Shown piece after piece: positions 26,256-36,173 of a stretch of DNA of 64,000 bases. The position numbers were made by a program, and so were the translations under genes. Location: contig NZ_JAUSYK010000001.1 of assembly GCF_030816855.1 (NCBI RefSeq), forward strand, positions 682,001 to 746,000, given 5' to 3'. How positions within the stretch are numbered: the first letter of the stretch is position 1; each line of letters opens with the position of its first letter. The notes under the pieces are model-generated. The model made no database searches and was not told the origin of the DNA. It saw only the letters and a list, made by a program, of their open reading frames with translations. Source of the DNA: Arthrobacter sp. B3I4 (GTDB taxonomy: Bacteria > Actinomycetota > Actinomycetes > Actinomycetales > Micrococcaceae).

Positions 26256-27254
26256 ATGCTTGAGGCAACCAAATCCCCAGAGTCCCGCAACGATGCTGAC
26301 ACGCCCGCCAACCCGGCCCTCGCCGCCGAGGCGAAGGTCGCCCGCATTGCGGTCACGGTTTTCCCGCTCCTCGTGGTGGTTGCCGGCGTCGCCGGCTTCC
26401 TGCTGCCAGGCGCCTTCAAACCGCTCGCACCCAGCGTGCCGTATCTGCTGGGCGTCATCATGTTCTGCATGGGCCTGACCCTGACCCCGCCGGATTTCGC
26501 GTCCGTCGCGAAGCGCCCCTGGGCCGTGGTCCTGGGCATCGTCGCGCACTACGTCATCATGCCCGGCGCCGGCTGGCTGATCGCGCAGGCGCTGCACCTT
26601 GAGCCGGAACTCGCCGTCGGTCTCATCCTGGTGGGCTGCGCACCGTCCGGCACGGCATCGAATGTGATGGCCTTCCTCGCCAAGGGGGATGTGGCCCTCT
26701 CGGTGGCCGTCGCCTCCGTCTCCACCCTGATCGCCCCGATCGTCACGCCGCTGCTGGTGCTGTTCCTGGCCGGGTCCTATCTGCAGATCGACGCGGCCGG
26801 CATGGTGCTGGACATCGTCAAGACCGTGCTGCTGCCGGTCATCGCCGGCCTGCTGGCCCGGTTGTTCCTCAAGAAGGTCGTCGCGAAGGTGCTCCCGGTC
26901 CTGCCGTGGGCCTCCGCCGTCGTGATCTCGCTGATCGTGGCCATCGTGGTGGCTGGCAGTGCCAACAAGATCGTGGCCGCGGGCGGGATCGTGTTCCTCG
27001 CCGTGGTGCTGCACAACGGCTTCGGCCTGGGCCTCGGCTACCTCGCCGGCAAACTCGGACGCCTGGATGACAAGGCCCGCCGCGCGCTGGCCTTCGAGGT
27101 GGGAATGCAGAACTCCGGCCTGGCAGCAACGCTGGCCACCGCGCATTTCAGCCCGCTGGCCGCGCTGCCCTCCGCCGTATTCTCACTCTGGCACAACATC
27201 TCCGGCGCCATCGTGGCCGCCTGGCTGGCCCGCCGCCCCCTGCGCGACGCCTAG
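26256..27254 (+). CDS. Bile acid:sodium symporter (BASS) family transporter
   Basis: A membrane protein of 332 residues with about nine or ten hydrophobic segments. Family features are GVIMFCMGLTLTPPDF, then LVGCAPSGTASNVMAFLAKGDVALSVA and EVGMQNSGLAATLATAHF, which form the crossed sodium and substrate region in BASS carriers. Bacterial members import pantoate, 2-keto acids or other organic anions; bile acids are unlikely here. ATG 26256 begins MLEATKSP; upstream in-frame sequence is not conserved. Confidence 0.9.
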   Translation: MLEATKSPESRNDADTPANPALAAEAKVARIAVTVFPLLVVVAGVAGFLLPGAFKPLAPSVPYLLGVIMFCMGLTLTPPDFASVAKRPWAVVLGIVAHYVIMPGAGWLIAQALHLEPELAVGLILVGCAPSGTASNVMAFLAKGDVALSVAVASVSTLIAPIVTPLLVLFLAGSYLQIDAAGMVLDIVKTVLLPVIAGLLARLFLKKVVAKVLPVLPWASAVVISLIVAIVVAGSANKIVAAGGIVFLAVVLHNGFGLGLGYLAGKLGRLDDKARRALAFEVGMQNSGLAATLATAHFSPLAALPSAVFSLWHNISGAIVAAWLARRPLRDA

Positions 27255-27358
27255 CGCGCCCGGGTCTGAGGGCTGTGCCGGCCTCGACACCCTCGGGGGG
27301 CGCCGATAGGTTGTTGAAGGAACTAAACGACCCCGCAGTCCCGGAACCGGAGGCACGA

Positions 27359-29143
27359 ATGGCCGAACGAGTTGTCGCAGATCTCATCGTGGACCGCCTG
27401 AAAGCATGGGGCGTGGACCGCGTCTTTGGCTACAGCGGCGACGGCATCAACGGCTTCATGGGTGCGTTGCGCCGGGCGAGTGCGGACATCGAGTTCGTCC
27501 AGGCGCGGCACGAGGAGACGGCTGCCTTCATGGCCGTGGGGCACGCCAAATACACCGGCGGGGTCGGTGTCGTGACCTCCACGCAGGGCCCCGGCGCGGT
27601 TCATCTGCTCAACGGCCTCTACGACGCCAAGCTCGACGGCGTGCCCGTGGTCGCAATCGTGGGGCAGCAGGCGCGCAGCGTGCTGGGCTCGGCCTACATG
27701 CAGGAAATCGACCTGGCGACACTGTTCAAGGATGTCGCCGCCCAGTTCTCCCAGCTGGTCAGCACCCCGGAGCAGCTCCCCATGGTCCTGGACCGTGCTT
27801 TCCGGACCGCCCTCGCCACCCGTTCCCCCTGCGTGGTGTTCGTACCGCACGACATTCAGTCGGCCCCCGCCCCGGAACTGGAGCAAGAGCACGGCATCGT
27901 CGTCACCGCGCCGCGCTGGGGGTCTGCAGCGGCAGTCCCGCGCGACGAGGACCTGGACGCCGCCGCGGAGATCCTCGACACGGGTGAAAAGGTGGCGCTG
28001 CTGGTGGGCCAGGGGGCCCGGCACGCCCAGGACGAGATCGTAGCCATTGCCGAGAAGCTCGGCGCCGGAATCGCCACCAGTTTGCTAGGCAAACCGTACG
28101 TTGACGAGTCGCTGCCGTTCGCCGTCGGAACCATGGGACACCTGGGCAGCACCGCGAGCGCACACCTGCTGGGCAACTGCGACACCCTGCTCATCATCGG
28201 CTCGAACGATCCCTGGACCGAGTTCTACCCGCCGCCCGGCGCAGCCCGCGCCGTTCAGATCGACCTCGACGAGCGCAAGATCGGCAACCGCTATCCGGTG
28301 GAGGCAGGCCTGCCCGGCGACGCCGCCCGGGTGATCACCGCGCTGATGGGGAGGCTCCGGCAGCGGGACCCGGGACCATGGCGGGCGGAAGTAGAAGAGA
28401 AAGTCCGCAACTGGCACCGGCTCCGCGGTGAGCGGGCGGCAGTTCCGGCCCGCCCGGTCAATCCGGAACGCGTAGTCCAGGAGCTGAACGGCCGGCTCCC
28501 GGACAACGCCATGGTCAGCGTCGACGTCGGCAGTTGCGTGTACTGGTATGCCCGGCAGCTGATGCTTCCGCGGGGTGTGCCCGCGCACCTGTCCGGAACC
28601 TTGGCGAGTATGGGCTGCTCCATTCCTTACGGGCTGGCGGCGAAGCTCGCCAACCCGGACCGACCGCTGGTGGCTCTCGCCGGGGATGGCGCCATGCAGA
28701 TGGCCGGCGTCGCGGAACTAATCACCGTCGCCCACCGCTGGCGGGACTGGGAAGATCCGCGCTTCATCGTCTGCGTGTTCAACAACCGCGACCTGGCCGA
28801 GGTGAGCTGGGAACAACGTGAGACCGAGAGCGAGCCGAGGTTCCGGGACAGCCAGGAGCTGCCGGACTTTCCGTTCGCAGGCTACCGGGAGCTGCTCGGC
28901 CTGACCGGCATCAGGGTCGAAGATCCGGACCAGCTCGCCGGCGCCTGGGAGCGTGCGTTTGCGGCGGACCGGCCGGTGGTGATTGAGGTGATGACCGATC
29001 CGGATGTACCGCTGCTGCCGCCATTCCCTGCGGGGGCCGAGAAGGCCGAAAACATGCGGACGGCCCTCTCCGCGGAAGGCGAGGAAGGCGAAGCAGGATC
29101 CCGGTTGCTGGACACCTATACCGGCCAGGAGGAGGCGCCGTAA
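27359..29143 (+). CDS. Thiamine pyrophosphate-dependent enzyme, pyruvate-oxidase/acetolactate-synthase-like
   Basis: The 594-residue protein has three TPP-enzyme domains. The N-terminal Pyr domain reads FGYSGDGINGFMGAL, then VQARHEETAAFMAVGHAKYTG with the catalytic Glu. The central domain has GQGARHAQDE. The PP domain has LAGDGAMQMAG...FNN, the GDG-N motif binding Mg-TPP. Its opening and length are closest to PoxB-like pyruvate oxidases used in acetate formation, but the exact reaction is unproven. ATG 27359 has GGAGG at 27349-27353. The small monooxygenase-like gene converges on its end 9 bases away. Confidence 0.85.
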   Translation: MAERVVADLIVDRLKAWGVDRVFGYSGDGINGFMGALRRASADIEFVQARHEETAAFMAVGHAKYTGGVGVVTSTQGPGAVHLLNGLYDAKLDGVPVVAIVGQQARSVLGSAYMQEIDLATLFKDVAAQFSQLVSTPEQLPMVLDRAFRTALATRSPCVVFVPHDIQSAPAPELEQEHGIVVTAPRWGSAAAVPRDEDLDAAAEILDTGEKVALLVGQGARHAQDEIVAIAEKLGAGIATSLLGKPYVDESLPFAVGTMGHLGSTASAHLLGNCDTLLIIGSNDPWTEFYPPPGAARAVQIDLDERKIGNRYPVEAGLPGDAARVITALMGRLRQRDPGPWRAEVEEKVRNWHRLRGERAAVPARPVNPERVVQELNGRLPDNAMVSVDVGSCVYWYARQLMLPRGVPAHLSGTLASMGCSIPYGLAAKLANPDRPLVALAGDGAMQMAGVAELITVAHRWRDWEDPRFIVCVFNNRDLAEVSWEQRETESEPRFRDSQELPDFPFAGYRELLGLTGIRVEDPDQLAGAWERAFAADRPVVIEVMTDPDVPLLPPFPAGAEKAENMRTALSAEGEEGEAGSRLLDTYTGQEEAP

Positions 29144-29152
29144 GGCTGCTCG

Positions 29153-29449
29153 TCAGCCGACGCTGGCCGCCTCATCCAGGGTCCGGCCCTCGAAGTGCTC
29201 CAACAGTTCCCGCATGGCTTCGACCCCCTGGGTGAAGGTGGCCGAACTGCGCCATTGCTCGATCTGCTCGAGTGATTCCCATGGGCCGGTGCTGATGAAC
29301 CGGTTCCTGACGTCCCGGTCGTGCATCAGCACCGCCCTGGCCCCGGGATAATCTTCCTCGGTCTTCCTCGCCAGGTCCCGCCAGGCCTGCACGAAATCAT
29401 TCTCGCGGCCGGGGTGGACCAGCCAGATCCCAAGCGTATAGACAGCCAT
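29153..29449 (-). CDS. Antibiotic biosynthesis monooxygenase (ABM) family protein
   Basis: The 98-residue protein fits the dimeric alpha-beta barrel ABM fold: YTLGIWLVHPGRENDFVQAWRDLARKT at the N-terminus, then ARAVLMHDRDVRNRFISTGPWES and a C-terminal helix IEQWRSSATFTQGVEAMRELL. Members range from quinone monooxygenases to proteins of unknown role. A 128-base gap separates it from the carboxylase gene, so it may have its own promoter. Confidence 0.8.
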   Translation of the reverse strand: MAVYTLGIWLVHPGRENDFVQAWRDLARKTEEDYPGARAVLMHDRDVRNRFISTGPWESLEQIEQWRSSATFTQGVEAMRELLEHFEGRTLDEAASVG

Positions 29450-29577
29450 GGCACAGCCTCCATTTTCCGTACGGGGTTGATACAGCCGAGTATCTGCCGC
29501 CGCTACGGGACAGGGTAGGGCCGGACTGCCCGGGGACAGGTCAGCGGCCCGGGGGTCCGCTAACCAGCCCTGGGCAG

Positions 29578-31362
29578 CTAGCCGATCAGGGCCAGGACAG
29601 CTCCGGCTGTGACCACTCCCCCGGCGAGGGCGCGGACGTCCCTCACGGTTCCGGCCCGGTGCGCGCTCACCTGGGTTTCCATCTTCATCGCTTCAAGCAC
29701 CACGACGGGATCCCCGGCCGCCACCTCGGCGCCCGGCTCGACCAGCCACTTCACCACGGTCCCCGCCATGGCGGCCCGCAGTTCCCCCGGGTCAACCGAA
29801 GCAGATCCGCCGCCTTCGGAGGTACCGGCGTCGACCCCGGCACCGAGATTCCCCTGGACCGAAACTCCGCCGGGCAGTAACCGTCCGGCCGCAGCCCAGC
29901 CGTCCAGCAGCCCTGCCGGCAGCCCGACGGCGAGCCGCCTGCCGTCCACCTCGACCGTGATGGTGCGGCGTTCGCCGTCGGGCGCTGTGGTGTTGTAGCC
30001 CGGGTCAACCGGGATGTTGTCGGCGAAGTCGGTCTCGATCCAGCGGGTATGGACGCCCAGCGCCGCCTCCGAGGTGAAATCCGGTGACTCCAGCACGGCG
30101 CGGTGGAAGGGCAGAACGGTGGCCACCCCGGTAATTCTGAATTCGGCGAGGGCGCGGCGGGCGCGCCGCAGGGCCTGCTGCCGGTCCGCGCCGGTGATGA
30201 TGAGCTTCGCGAGCAGTGAGTCGAACTGCGGCGGGACGAGCGAGCCGGAGCGCACCCCGGAGTCGAGCCGGACTCCCGGGCCGGTCGGACCCGCGAACTC
30301 GGTGATGGTGCCGGGCGAAGGCAAGAAGCCGCGGCCTACGTCTTCGGCGTTGAGCCGGAATTCAAAGGAGTGCCCGCGGGGTGCCGGGTCAGCGGTAAAG
30401 CGCAGGGGCTCCCCCGCGGCGATGCGGAATTGCTCCTGGACCAGGTCGATGCCGGTGGTTTCCTCGGTGATCGGGTGCTCCACCTGCAACCGGGTGTTGA
30501 CTTCGAGGAAGGCGACCGTGCCGTCGGCCGCGACCAGGAATTCCACCGTGCCGGCGCCGGAGTAGCCGGCCTCCCGGCAGACGGCTTTGGCGGCGTCGTA
30601 GATCTGCTGCGTCTGCAAAGCGGACAGGAACGGCGCGGGCGCCTCCTCCACGAGCTTCTGGTGCCGGCGTTGCAGCGAGCAGTCGCGGGTTCCGACGACG
30701 ACGACGTTTCCGTGCGTGTCCGCGAGGACCTGGGCCTCCACGTGCCGAGGTCTGTCCAGGTAGCGCTCCACGAAGCATTCGCCACGGCCAAAGGCGGCAA
30801 CGGCTTCGCGGACCGCGGAGTCGAACGCTTCCTCGATCTCGTCGAGGCTTCGGACCACTTTGAGGCCGCGCCCGCCGCCGCCGAAGGCTGCCTTGATCGC
30901 CATCGGCAGCCCGTGCTTATCGGCGAAGGTGCGGCCATCGGCGGCGGACCCGACCGGGCCGTCGCTGCCGGCCACCAACGGAGCGCCGGCGCGGACTGCG
31001 GCTTCACGGGCGGTGATCTTGTTGCCCAGCAGCCGGATGGCGTCGGGGGCGGGCCCGATCCAGGTCAGTCCGGCGTCCAGGACCGCCTGCGCGAAGTCGG
31101 CGTTCTCGGACAGGAACCCATACCCGGGGTGGACCGCGTCCGCACCGGATTCGGCGGCGACGGCCAGCAGCTTCGGGATGCTCAGGTAAGTGTCCGCCGG
31201 TGAATTGCCGTCCAGGGCGTAAGCCTCGTCCGCGGCTAAGACGTGCATCGCGTCGGCATCGATGTCGGCGTACACCGCCACCGACGCCAGCTCGGCGTCG
31301 CCACAGGCCCGGGCTATCCGGACGGCGATTTCGCCGCGGTTGGCGATCAGGACCTTGCGCAT
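29578..31362 (-). CDS. Biotin carboxylase / biotin carboxyl carrier protein fusion (AccA3/AccC-like)
   Basis: The protein starts [20 protein letters not shown] and has the ATP-grasp core: [75 protein letters not shown]. The C-terminal BCCP domain has the biotinylation site EAMKMET (about residue 558). The length, 594 residues, matches actinobacterial acyl-CoA carboxylase alpha chains. However, no acyl-CoA carboxyltransferase (beta) subunit is adjacent. Instead it follows, by 7 bases, the fused PxpB/PxpC gene, whose halves are homologous to the carboxyltransferase region of urea carboxylase. The last gene of the pxp operon. Confidence 0.9.
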   Translation of the reverse strand: MRKVLIANRGEIAVRIARACGDAELASVAVYADIDADAMHVLAADEAYALDGNSPADTYLSIPKLLAVAAESGADAVHPGYGFLSENADFAQAVLDAGLTWIGPAPDAIRLLGNKITAREAAVRAGAPLVAGSDGPVGSAADGRTFADKHGLPMAIKAAFGGGGRGLKVVRSLDEIEEAFDSAVREAVAAFGRGECFVERYLDRPRHVEAQVLADTHGNVVVVGTRDCSLQRRHQKLVEEAPAPFLSALQTQQIYDAAKAVCREAGYSGAGTVEFLVAADGTVAFLEVNTRLQVEHPITEETTGIDLVQEQFRIAAGEPLRFTADPAPRGHSFEFRLNAEDVGRGFLPSPGTITEFAGPTGPGVRLDSGVRSGSLVPPQFDSLLAKLIITGADRQQALRRARRALAEFRITGVATVLPFHRAVLESPDFTSEAALGVHTRWIETDFADNIPVDPGYNTTAPDGERRTITVEVDGRRLAVGLPAGLLDGWAAAGRLLPGGVSVQGNLGAGVDAGTSEGGGSASVDPGELRAAMAGTVVKWLVEPGAEVAAGDPVVVLEAMKMETQVSAHRAGTVRDVRALAGGVVTAGAVLALIG

Positions 31363-31369
31363 CAATTGC

Positions 31370-33103
31370 TCACTTCTTCTTGGGCCGGGGTGGTGGGGGG
31401 ATCTGGTCGCTGGGGGCGTGGTCCGCCCAGCGGAAGCGGATTCTGCCGCCAATCGGGATCTGCGCGGCGCGATCCAGTTGGACATCGACGACGACCGCGA
31501 TTACGGGATACCCGCCGGTGATCGGGTGGTCGGCGAGGAAGAGCACCGGCAGCCCTTCGGGCGGGATCTGCAGCGCGCCGGCGACGGTCCCTTCGCTGGC
31601 GAGTTCTCCTTCCCGGGTGCGTTGCAGCGCCGTTCCGTCCAGCCGCATGCCCACCCGGTTGGACTGCGGCTTTACCTGCCATTCCTGGCTGGTGAGGGAC
31701 TCCAGGGCGGCCGGGTCGAACCAGTCAGCGCGCGGGCCGGGCACGACGTCGAGCACCGTCACGCCGGTGCCGGGGAACTCGGGCTGCAGTTCCGGATCTC
31801 CGACGACGCCGGATTCGGCCCCGCCGCCGGCGGTCAGGAGCTGCCCCGCGGCCAGCGGCGCCGGGCCGATCCCGGACATAGTGTCGGTGGAGCGGCTGCC
31901 GAGGACCGGAGCGGTGTCGACGCCCCCGCGGACCGCCAGGTAGCTGCGGAAGCCGCTCTTCGGTGCGCCGACGCTCAGCGTTTCGCCGTCGAGCAGGGCG
32001 AACGGGGTGGCCATCGCAGGGTGGCGGCGGACGGGTTCAGCGTCCGGACCGGCCGGGGCGGTGACGGTCAGCTCCGACGGCGCCCCGGCCACGGCGAGGA
32101 CCTGGTCACCGGCAGCACGGACCGTGAGTCCGCCGGCGACCGTCTCGATCGCGGCTGCCGACGGCGCGTTTCCGACCAGGCGGTTGGCGCGCCGCAGCGA
32201 GGCCCGGTCCAGCGCGCCGGCGGCGGAAACACCGAGGCCTGAGTGGCCGGGCCGTCCGAGGTCCTGGATCAGGCTCTGCAGCCCGGGCGAGACGATCCGG
32301 AGCCCGGAGGTGCCTCCCGACGCGGACAATGCGGGCTGTGGTGGTGATGCCGGTGCCGGGTCCGATTGTGATGCCGGTGCGGGGTCCGATTGTGGTGCAC
32401 GTGCCGGTGCGAGCGCCGGGTCCGGTGCCAGCGAGACCGACTCGCGGACCGGCCGGAACTGGACCCGCTGCCCGGGAACGGCGAGGGCGGGCTGTTCACG
32501 GTCCAGGTCCCACATCCGTGCCCGGGTGTGGCCGATCAGCTGCCAGCCGCCCGGGGAACGGCGCGGATACACGGCAGAGTAGTTGCCGGCCAGCGCGACC
32601 GAACCTGCGGGCACGGCGGTGCGGGGCGAACTGCGCCTCGGAACGTTCAATGCTTCGTTTTCCCCCACCATGTAGCCGAAGCCTGGAGCGAAACCGGCAA
32701 AGGCAACGGTCCAGAGCTGGCCCGAGTGTGCGGCGATCACGCCCTCGATTCCCAAACCGGTCAGCTCCGCCACTTCGGCGAGGTCCTCGCCGTCGTACAC
32801 GGCGTCAATGACCACGAGACCGCCGTCGTGCCGCACCGGCGCGGCGAGGTCCAGCTGCGGCAGCTGGGCGGCGATCCGGCGGGCAGCTGCCGGCGAGTCG
32901 GCCGTGACCAGAACCGTTTCGGCAGCCGCCAGCACATCCAGCTGGCCAGGCAGCGGCTGCTCAAGGAGCAGTGCCTGCAGTGCCATCACATCCTGCGTGC
33001 CGCCAAGTTCGGCGAGCACCGCGCGGGTGCCCACCGCCCGCACCGACTGCACTCTTGGAACGGCTGCCTGCCGTACTGCGTCCGTGTCCATTGCTGCCTC
33101 CAT
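31370..33103 (-). CDS. Fused 5-oxoprolinase subunits B and C (PxpB-PxpC; CT_C_D and CT_A_B domains)
   Basis: The N-terminal third is KipI/PxpB-like ([56 protein letters not shown]). The C-terminal half is KipA/PxpC-like ([83 protein letters not shown]). A Pro/Ala/Ser/Asp linker with an SDPAPA repeat joins them near residue 230-265. In the separate-subunit system these act with PxpA to hydrolyse 5-oxoproline using ATP. The start is ATG 33103, 11 bases after AGGAGG; the GTG at 33115 overlaps that site. The same two domains form the carboxyltransferase of urea carboxylase. Confidence 0.9.
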   Translation of the reverse strand: MEAAMDTDAVRQAAVPRVQSVRAVGTRAVLAELGGTQDVMALQALLLEQPLPGQLDVLAAAETVLVTADSPAAARRIAAQLPQLDLAAPVRHDGGLVVIDAVYDGEDLAEVAELTGLGIEGVIAAHSGQLWTVAFAGFAPGFGYMVGENEALNVPRRSSPRTAVPAGSVALAGNYSAVYPRRSPGGWQLIGHTRARMWDLDREQPALAVPGQRVQFRPVRESVSLAPDPALAPARAPQSDPAPASQSDPAPASPPQPALSASGGTSGLRIVSPGLQSLIQDLGRPGHSGLGVSAAGALDRASLRRANRLVGNAPSAAAIETVAGGLTVRAAGDQVLAVAGAPSELTVTAPAGPDAEPVRRHPAMATPFALLDGETLSVGAPKSGFRSYLAVRGGVDTAPVLGSRSTDTMSGIGPAPLAAGQLLTAGGGAESGVVGDPELQPEFPGTGVTVLDVVPGPRADWFDPAALESLTSQEWQVKPQSNRVGMRLDGTALQRTREGELASEGTVAGALQIPPEGLPVLFLADHPITGGYPVIAVVVDVQLDRAAQIPIGGRIRFRWADHAPSDQIPPPPRPKKK

Positions 33104-33133
33104 GATTGCCGTCACCTCCTGCGTCCGCGCCGC

Positions 33134-34471
33134 TCAGGCGCGGGCGTCCTGCAGCAGCCGCTCTTCTTCCGCGGTCTGCGGGTTACGGCCGATGGCCAGG
33201 CCCACGACCGTCACCACGGCGGACAGTGCGAGGTAGCCGGCGATCAGGTACCAGTTGCCGGTGGCTGCGAACAGGGCCGTGAAGACGAGGGGGGCGATGG
33301 CGCCGCCGATCACGCCGGCAAGGGTGTACGCCAGCGAGCTGCCGGCGTAGCGCAGCCGGGCGGGGAACTGCTCGGTGATGAAGGCGGCCTGCGGGCCGTA
33401 CATGAACGCGTGCAGGGCCAGGCCAATCACGACGCCGATGGTGAGCAACAGCACCGATTTGCCCTGGATCATCAGGAAGAACACCGGAATGTAGACTGCG
33501 GTGCCGGCCGCGGCGATGCCGTAGACGAGCCGGCGGTTGAAGCGGTCCGTGAGTGCCCCGGCGGCCGGGATCAGCGCCAGCTGGAAGGCCGAACCGATCA
33601 GGATCGCGCCTAGGACGTTTCCGGTGGTCATGCCCAGCTGCCTGGTGGCGTAGAGGGCCACAAAGACGGTGAAGAGGGAGTAGAGCACGTCCGGGCAGAT
33701 GCGGGACAGGGCGGCCGCGACCAGCGCACGGGGTTCTCTGGTAAAGACCTCTTTAATGGGCGCCTTGGGGGCCTCGCCGTGGGCCTGGATGGCCTTGAAG
33801 ACCGGGGTTTCCTCGAGCTTGAGCCGGATCAGCAGGCCGAAGACCACCAGCAGGGCGGAGGACAGGAAGGCCACCCGCCAGCCCCAGGACAGAAACGCTT
33901 CGTTGCTCAGGGTCGCGGCGAGCAGTGCCAGCACGCCGTTGGCCATCAGGTTGCCGGCCGGCGGGCCGATCTGTGCGGCCGAGGACCAGAATCCGCGCTT
34001 ACGGGCGTCCCCGAATTCACTGGAGAGCAGGACAGCCCCGCCCCATTCCCCGCCGACGCCGATGCCCTGGGCGAGGCGCAGCAGCACCAGGATCGCCGGG
34101 GCCGCGACGCCGATCGCTGAGTAGTCAGGCAGCACCCCGATGAGCACGGTGGCCACGCCGATCAGCATCAGGGTGACGACCAGGACGTGCTTGCGGCCGA
34201 TCTTGTCACCCAGCCGGCCGAAGATCACGCCGCCGATCGGGCGGGCGAGATAGCCGACGGCGAAGGTGGAGAAGGACAGCAGCAGGCCGACCAGTTCGTC
34301 GCCCGTTGGGAAGAAGATCTTGGGGAAGATCAGCGCGGAGGCGACAGAGTAGATGGCGAAGTCGTAGTACTCCAGGGAGGTGCCGGTCAGGCTGGCGATG
34401 TAGGCCTTGAGGGCGCCCGGTGGCAGCTTCCTCTTGCCGGCCGCCGGAGCGGTCTGGTGCGGTGCGGTCAT
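33134..34471 (-). CDS. MFS transporter, metabolite:H+ symporter (MHS) type
   Basis: The 445-residue permease has 12 hydrophobic segments and MHS hallmarks: ASLTGTSLEYYDFAIYSVAS, AVGYLARPIGGVIFGRLGDKIGRK, LRLAQGIGVGGEWGGAVLLSSEF. These carriers import small organic acids such as proline betaine, shikimate or dicarboxylates. Placed between pxpA and pxpBC, it is likely to import the substrate of the operon, perhaps 5-oxoproline or another lactam/acid. ATG 34471 has AAAGGAAC upstream; the in-frame region above it is not family-like. Confidence 0.9.
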   Translation of the reverse strand: MTAPHQTAPAAGKRKLPPGALKAYIASLTGTSLEYYDFAIYSVASALIFPKIFFPTGDELVGLLLSFSTFAVGYLARPIGGVIFGRLGDKIGRKHVLVVTLMLIGVATVLIGVLPDYSAIGVAAPAILVLLRLAQGIGVGGEWGGAVLLSSEFGDARKRGFWSSAAQIGPPAGNLMANGVLALLAATLSNEAFLSWGWRVAFLSSALLVVFGLLIRLKLEETPVFKAIQAHGEAPKAPIKEVFTREPRALVAAALSRICPDVLYSLFTVFVALYATRQLGMTTGNVLGAILIGSAFQLALIPAAGALTDRFNRRLVYGIAAAGTAVYIPVFFLMIQGKSVLLLTIGVVIGLALHAFMYGPQAAFITEQFPARLRYAGSSLAYTLAGVIGGAIAPLVFTALFAATGNWYLIAGYLALSAVVTVVGLAIGRNPQTAEEERLLQDARA

Positions 34472-34586
34472 GATGTTCCTTTGAGTGGCGGGTGCTGCCT
34501 GCTGGGTGGGTGTGGCGGAGTCCGCCGCGCGCCTGGATACGGTGGCGCGCGGGGACGAACGGTGTCTGAGCGGGGTGCTGTTGCGC

Positions 34587-35360
34587 TTATACGAAGGGTG
34601 CGGTGCTGATGCCGGCGGCGTTGAGCGCTTCACGGACGGCGGCTGCCATGGCGACCGCTCCCGGGGAGTCGCCGTGGACGCAGATGCTTTCGGCGTGGAT
34701 TTTAAGGATGGAACCGTCAATCGTGCGGACGGCGGAGTCTGCAGCCATCCGGAGGACATGCTCGGTGACTTCTTTGTGGTCGTGCAGGACGGCCCCGGCG
34801 CGGGTGCGCGAAACGAGGGTTCCGTCGGGATTGTAGGCCCGGTCGGCGAAAGCCTCGGTGACAGCACGCAACCCGGCTGACTCGGCCAGACGGAGCACCT
34901 CGGAGCCGGGCAGACCCAGGATCGGCAGGTCCGGGTCCACCGACTTCACGGCGTCGACGACGGCCTTCGCCTGCGCGGTGTGCGCCACGATGGCGTTGTA
35001 GAGGCCGCCGTGCGGCTTGACGTAGGTGACCTTGCCGCCTTCCGCGGCCGCCAGAGCCTGCAGCGCGCCGATCTGGTAGACGACATCGTCTGCCAGTTCG
35101 GCCGGGTCGATGTCCAGGAACCGCCGCCCGAAGCCGGCAAGGTCGCGGTAGCCGACATGGGCGCCGATCCGAACGCCGGCGGCGACCGCCTCGCGGCAGG
35201 TCTGCCGGATCACGCTGGGGTCGCCGGCGTGGAATCCGCAGGCCACGTTTGCACTCGAGACGGAGCGAAACATGGCACTGTCGTCGCCGAGGCTCCAGCG
35301 TCCGTAGGATTCGCCGACGTCACTGTTCAAGTCGATGCTGTTTGGTCCGGTGCTTGCCAT
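34587..35360 (-). CDS. pxpA: 5-oxoprolinase subunit A (LamB/YcsF family)
   Basis: The 257-residue protein starts with [19 protein letters not shown] and continues [69 protein letters not shown] and [14 protein letters not shown], all diagnostic of LamB/YcsF. PxpA provides the hydrolase part of ATP-dependent 5-oxoprolinase with PxpB and PxpC. It is the first gene of the leftward operon pxpA-MFS-pxpBC-biotin carboxylase. A perfect palindrome 46-70 bases upstream is the likely GntR operator. Confidence 0.92.
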   Translation of the reverse strand: MASTGPNSIDLNSDVGESYGRWSLGDDSAMFRSVSSANVACGFHAGDPSVIRQTCREAVAAGVRIGAHVGYRDLAGFGRRFLDIDPAELADDVVYQIGALQALAAAEGGKVTYVKPHGGLYNAIVAHTAQAKAVVDAVKSVDPDLPILGLPGSEVLRLAESAGLRAVTEAFADRAYNPDGTLVSRTRAGAVLHDHKEVTEHVLRMAADSAVRTIDGSILKIHAESICVHGDSPGAVAMAAAVREALNAAGISTAPFV

Positions 35361-35405
35361 TGTGATCCTCGTCTCAGTTCGCCCCTCTCCAAGGATGCAC
35401 TATCC

Positions 35406-35430
35406 CGTCGGATTGTTCAACAATCCGACG
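35406..35430. promoter_or_regulatory. Perfect palindrome, candidate GntR operator for the pxp operon
   Basis: CGTCGGATTGTT at 35406-35417 and its exact complement at 35419-35430 flank a single C. The core TTGTTCAACAA resembles FadR-subfamily GntR sites. It lies between the divergent pxpA and GntR genes, 45 bases from the pxpA start codon, where binding would control the operon and the regulator. Confidence 0.75.
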
Positions 35431-35547
35431 ATTCTTTCTGGGAGCAATCGTGTACATTCGGCAGTATGACGATTTCCGACGCCGGCCCCCCGGGTCCTTG
35501 CGGCCGCTGCGCGCCTGCGCGTCGCCGTCCCGTCGGTCGCCGACCGG

Positions 35548-36153
35548 GTGGCGGCCGAACTCCGGCTGCAGCTGGCCGACGGGGTCCTTCTGCCCGGCGC
35601 GCGGCTGACGGAGTCGACCATCGCGGAGGATCTCGGTGTCTCACGCAACACGGTGCGTGAAGCCTTCGCCGAGCTGGCGGCGGAGCGGCTGGTGGTCCGG
35701 CACCCCAACCGCGGCGTATTTGTAGCGAGCCTGGGTCCGGGGGACATCCACGACGTGTACACGGTGCGGCGGGCCGTCGAGGTGGCAGCCTTGCGGGGCG
35801 GCGGCAGTCCGGAACGGGTGGCTGCGGTCCGTACCGCGGTCGAAGAGGGCAAAGCCGCGGCGGCGGCGGACGACGAGGAAGCGCTGGGCACCGCGAACCA
35901 GCACTTTCACCGCGCGATCGTGGCTTTGGCGGAAAGCCGGCGGCTGGACACGATCATGTCCCAGATCCTCGCCGAGATGCGGCTCTTCTTCCACAAGGCC
36001 ACCGTTGATGCGCACTTCTACCGCAGCTACGTGGATGACAACGAAGCGATCTGTGCGGCGCTCGAGGCCGGCGACCCGGAACGCGCGGCGGAGCTTCTGC
36101 TGTCCTACCTCGACCGCTCGGAAGCGAAACAGGCCGCCGTCCACGGCCAATGA
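35548..36153 (+). CDS. GntR-family regulator with FCD domain (N-terminus probably shifted)
   Basis: The protein has the GntR winged helix (GARLTESTIAEDLGVSRNTVREAFAELAAERLVVRHPNRGVFV) and an FCD ligand domain (YTVRRAVEVAALRGG, NQHFHRAIVALAESRRL, YVDDNEAICAALEAGDPERAAELLLSYL). GTG 35548 removes part of helix 1 and has no ribosome site. The same frame extends upstream as RVLAAAARLRVAVPSVAD but lacks a start. ATG 35466 lies in another frame; one fewer C in the run at 35486-35491 would join them. Divergence from pxpA suggests it controls that operon in response to its substrate. Confidence 0.85.
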   Translation: MAAELRLQLADGVLLPGARLTESTIAEDLGVSRNTVREAFAELAAERLVVRHPNRGVFVASLGPGDIHDVYTVRRAVEVAALRGGGSPERVAAVRTAVEEGKAAAAADDEEALGTANQHFHRAIVALAESRRLDTIMSQILAEMRLFFHKATVDAHFYRSYVDDNEAICAALEAGDPERAAELLLSYLDRSEAKQAAVHGQ

Positions 36154-36173
36154 CTGCTTGCTAGGCTGGAACG

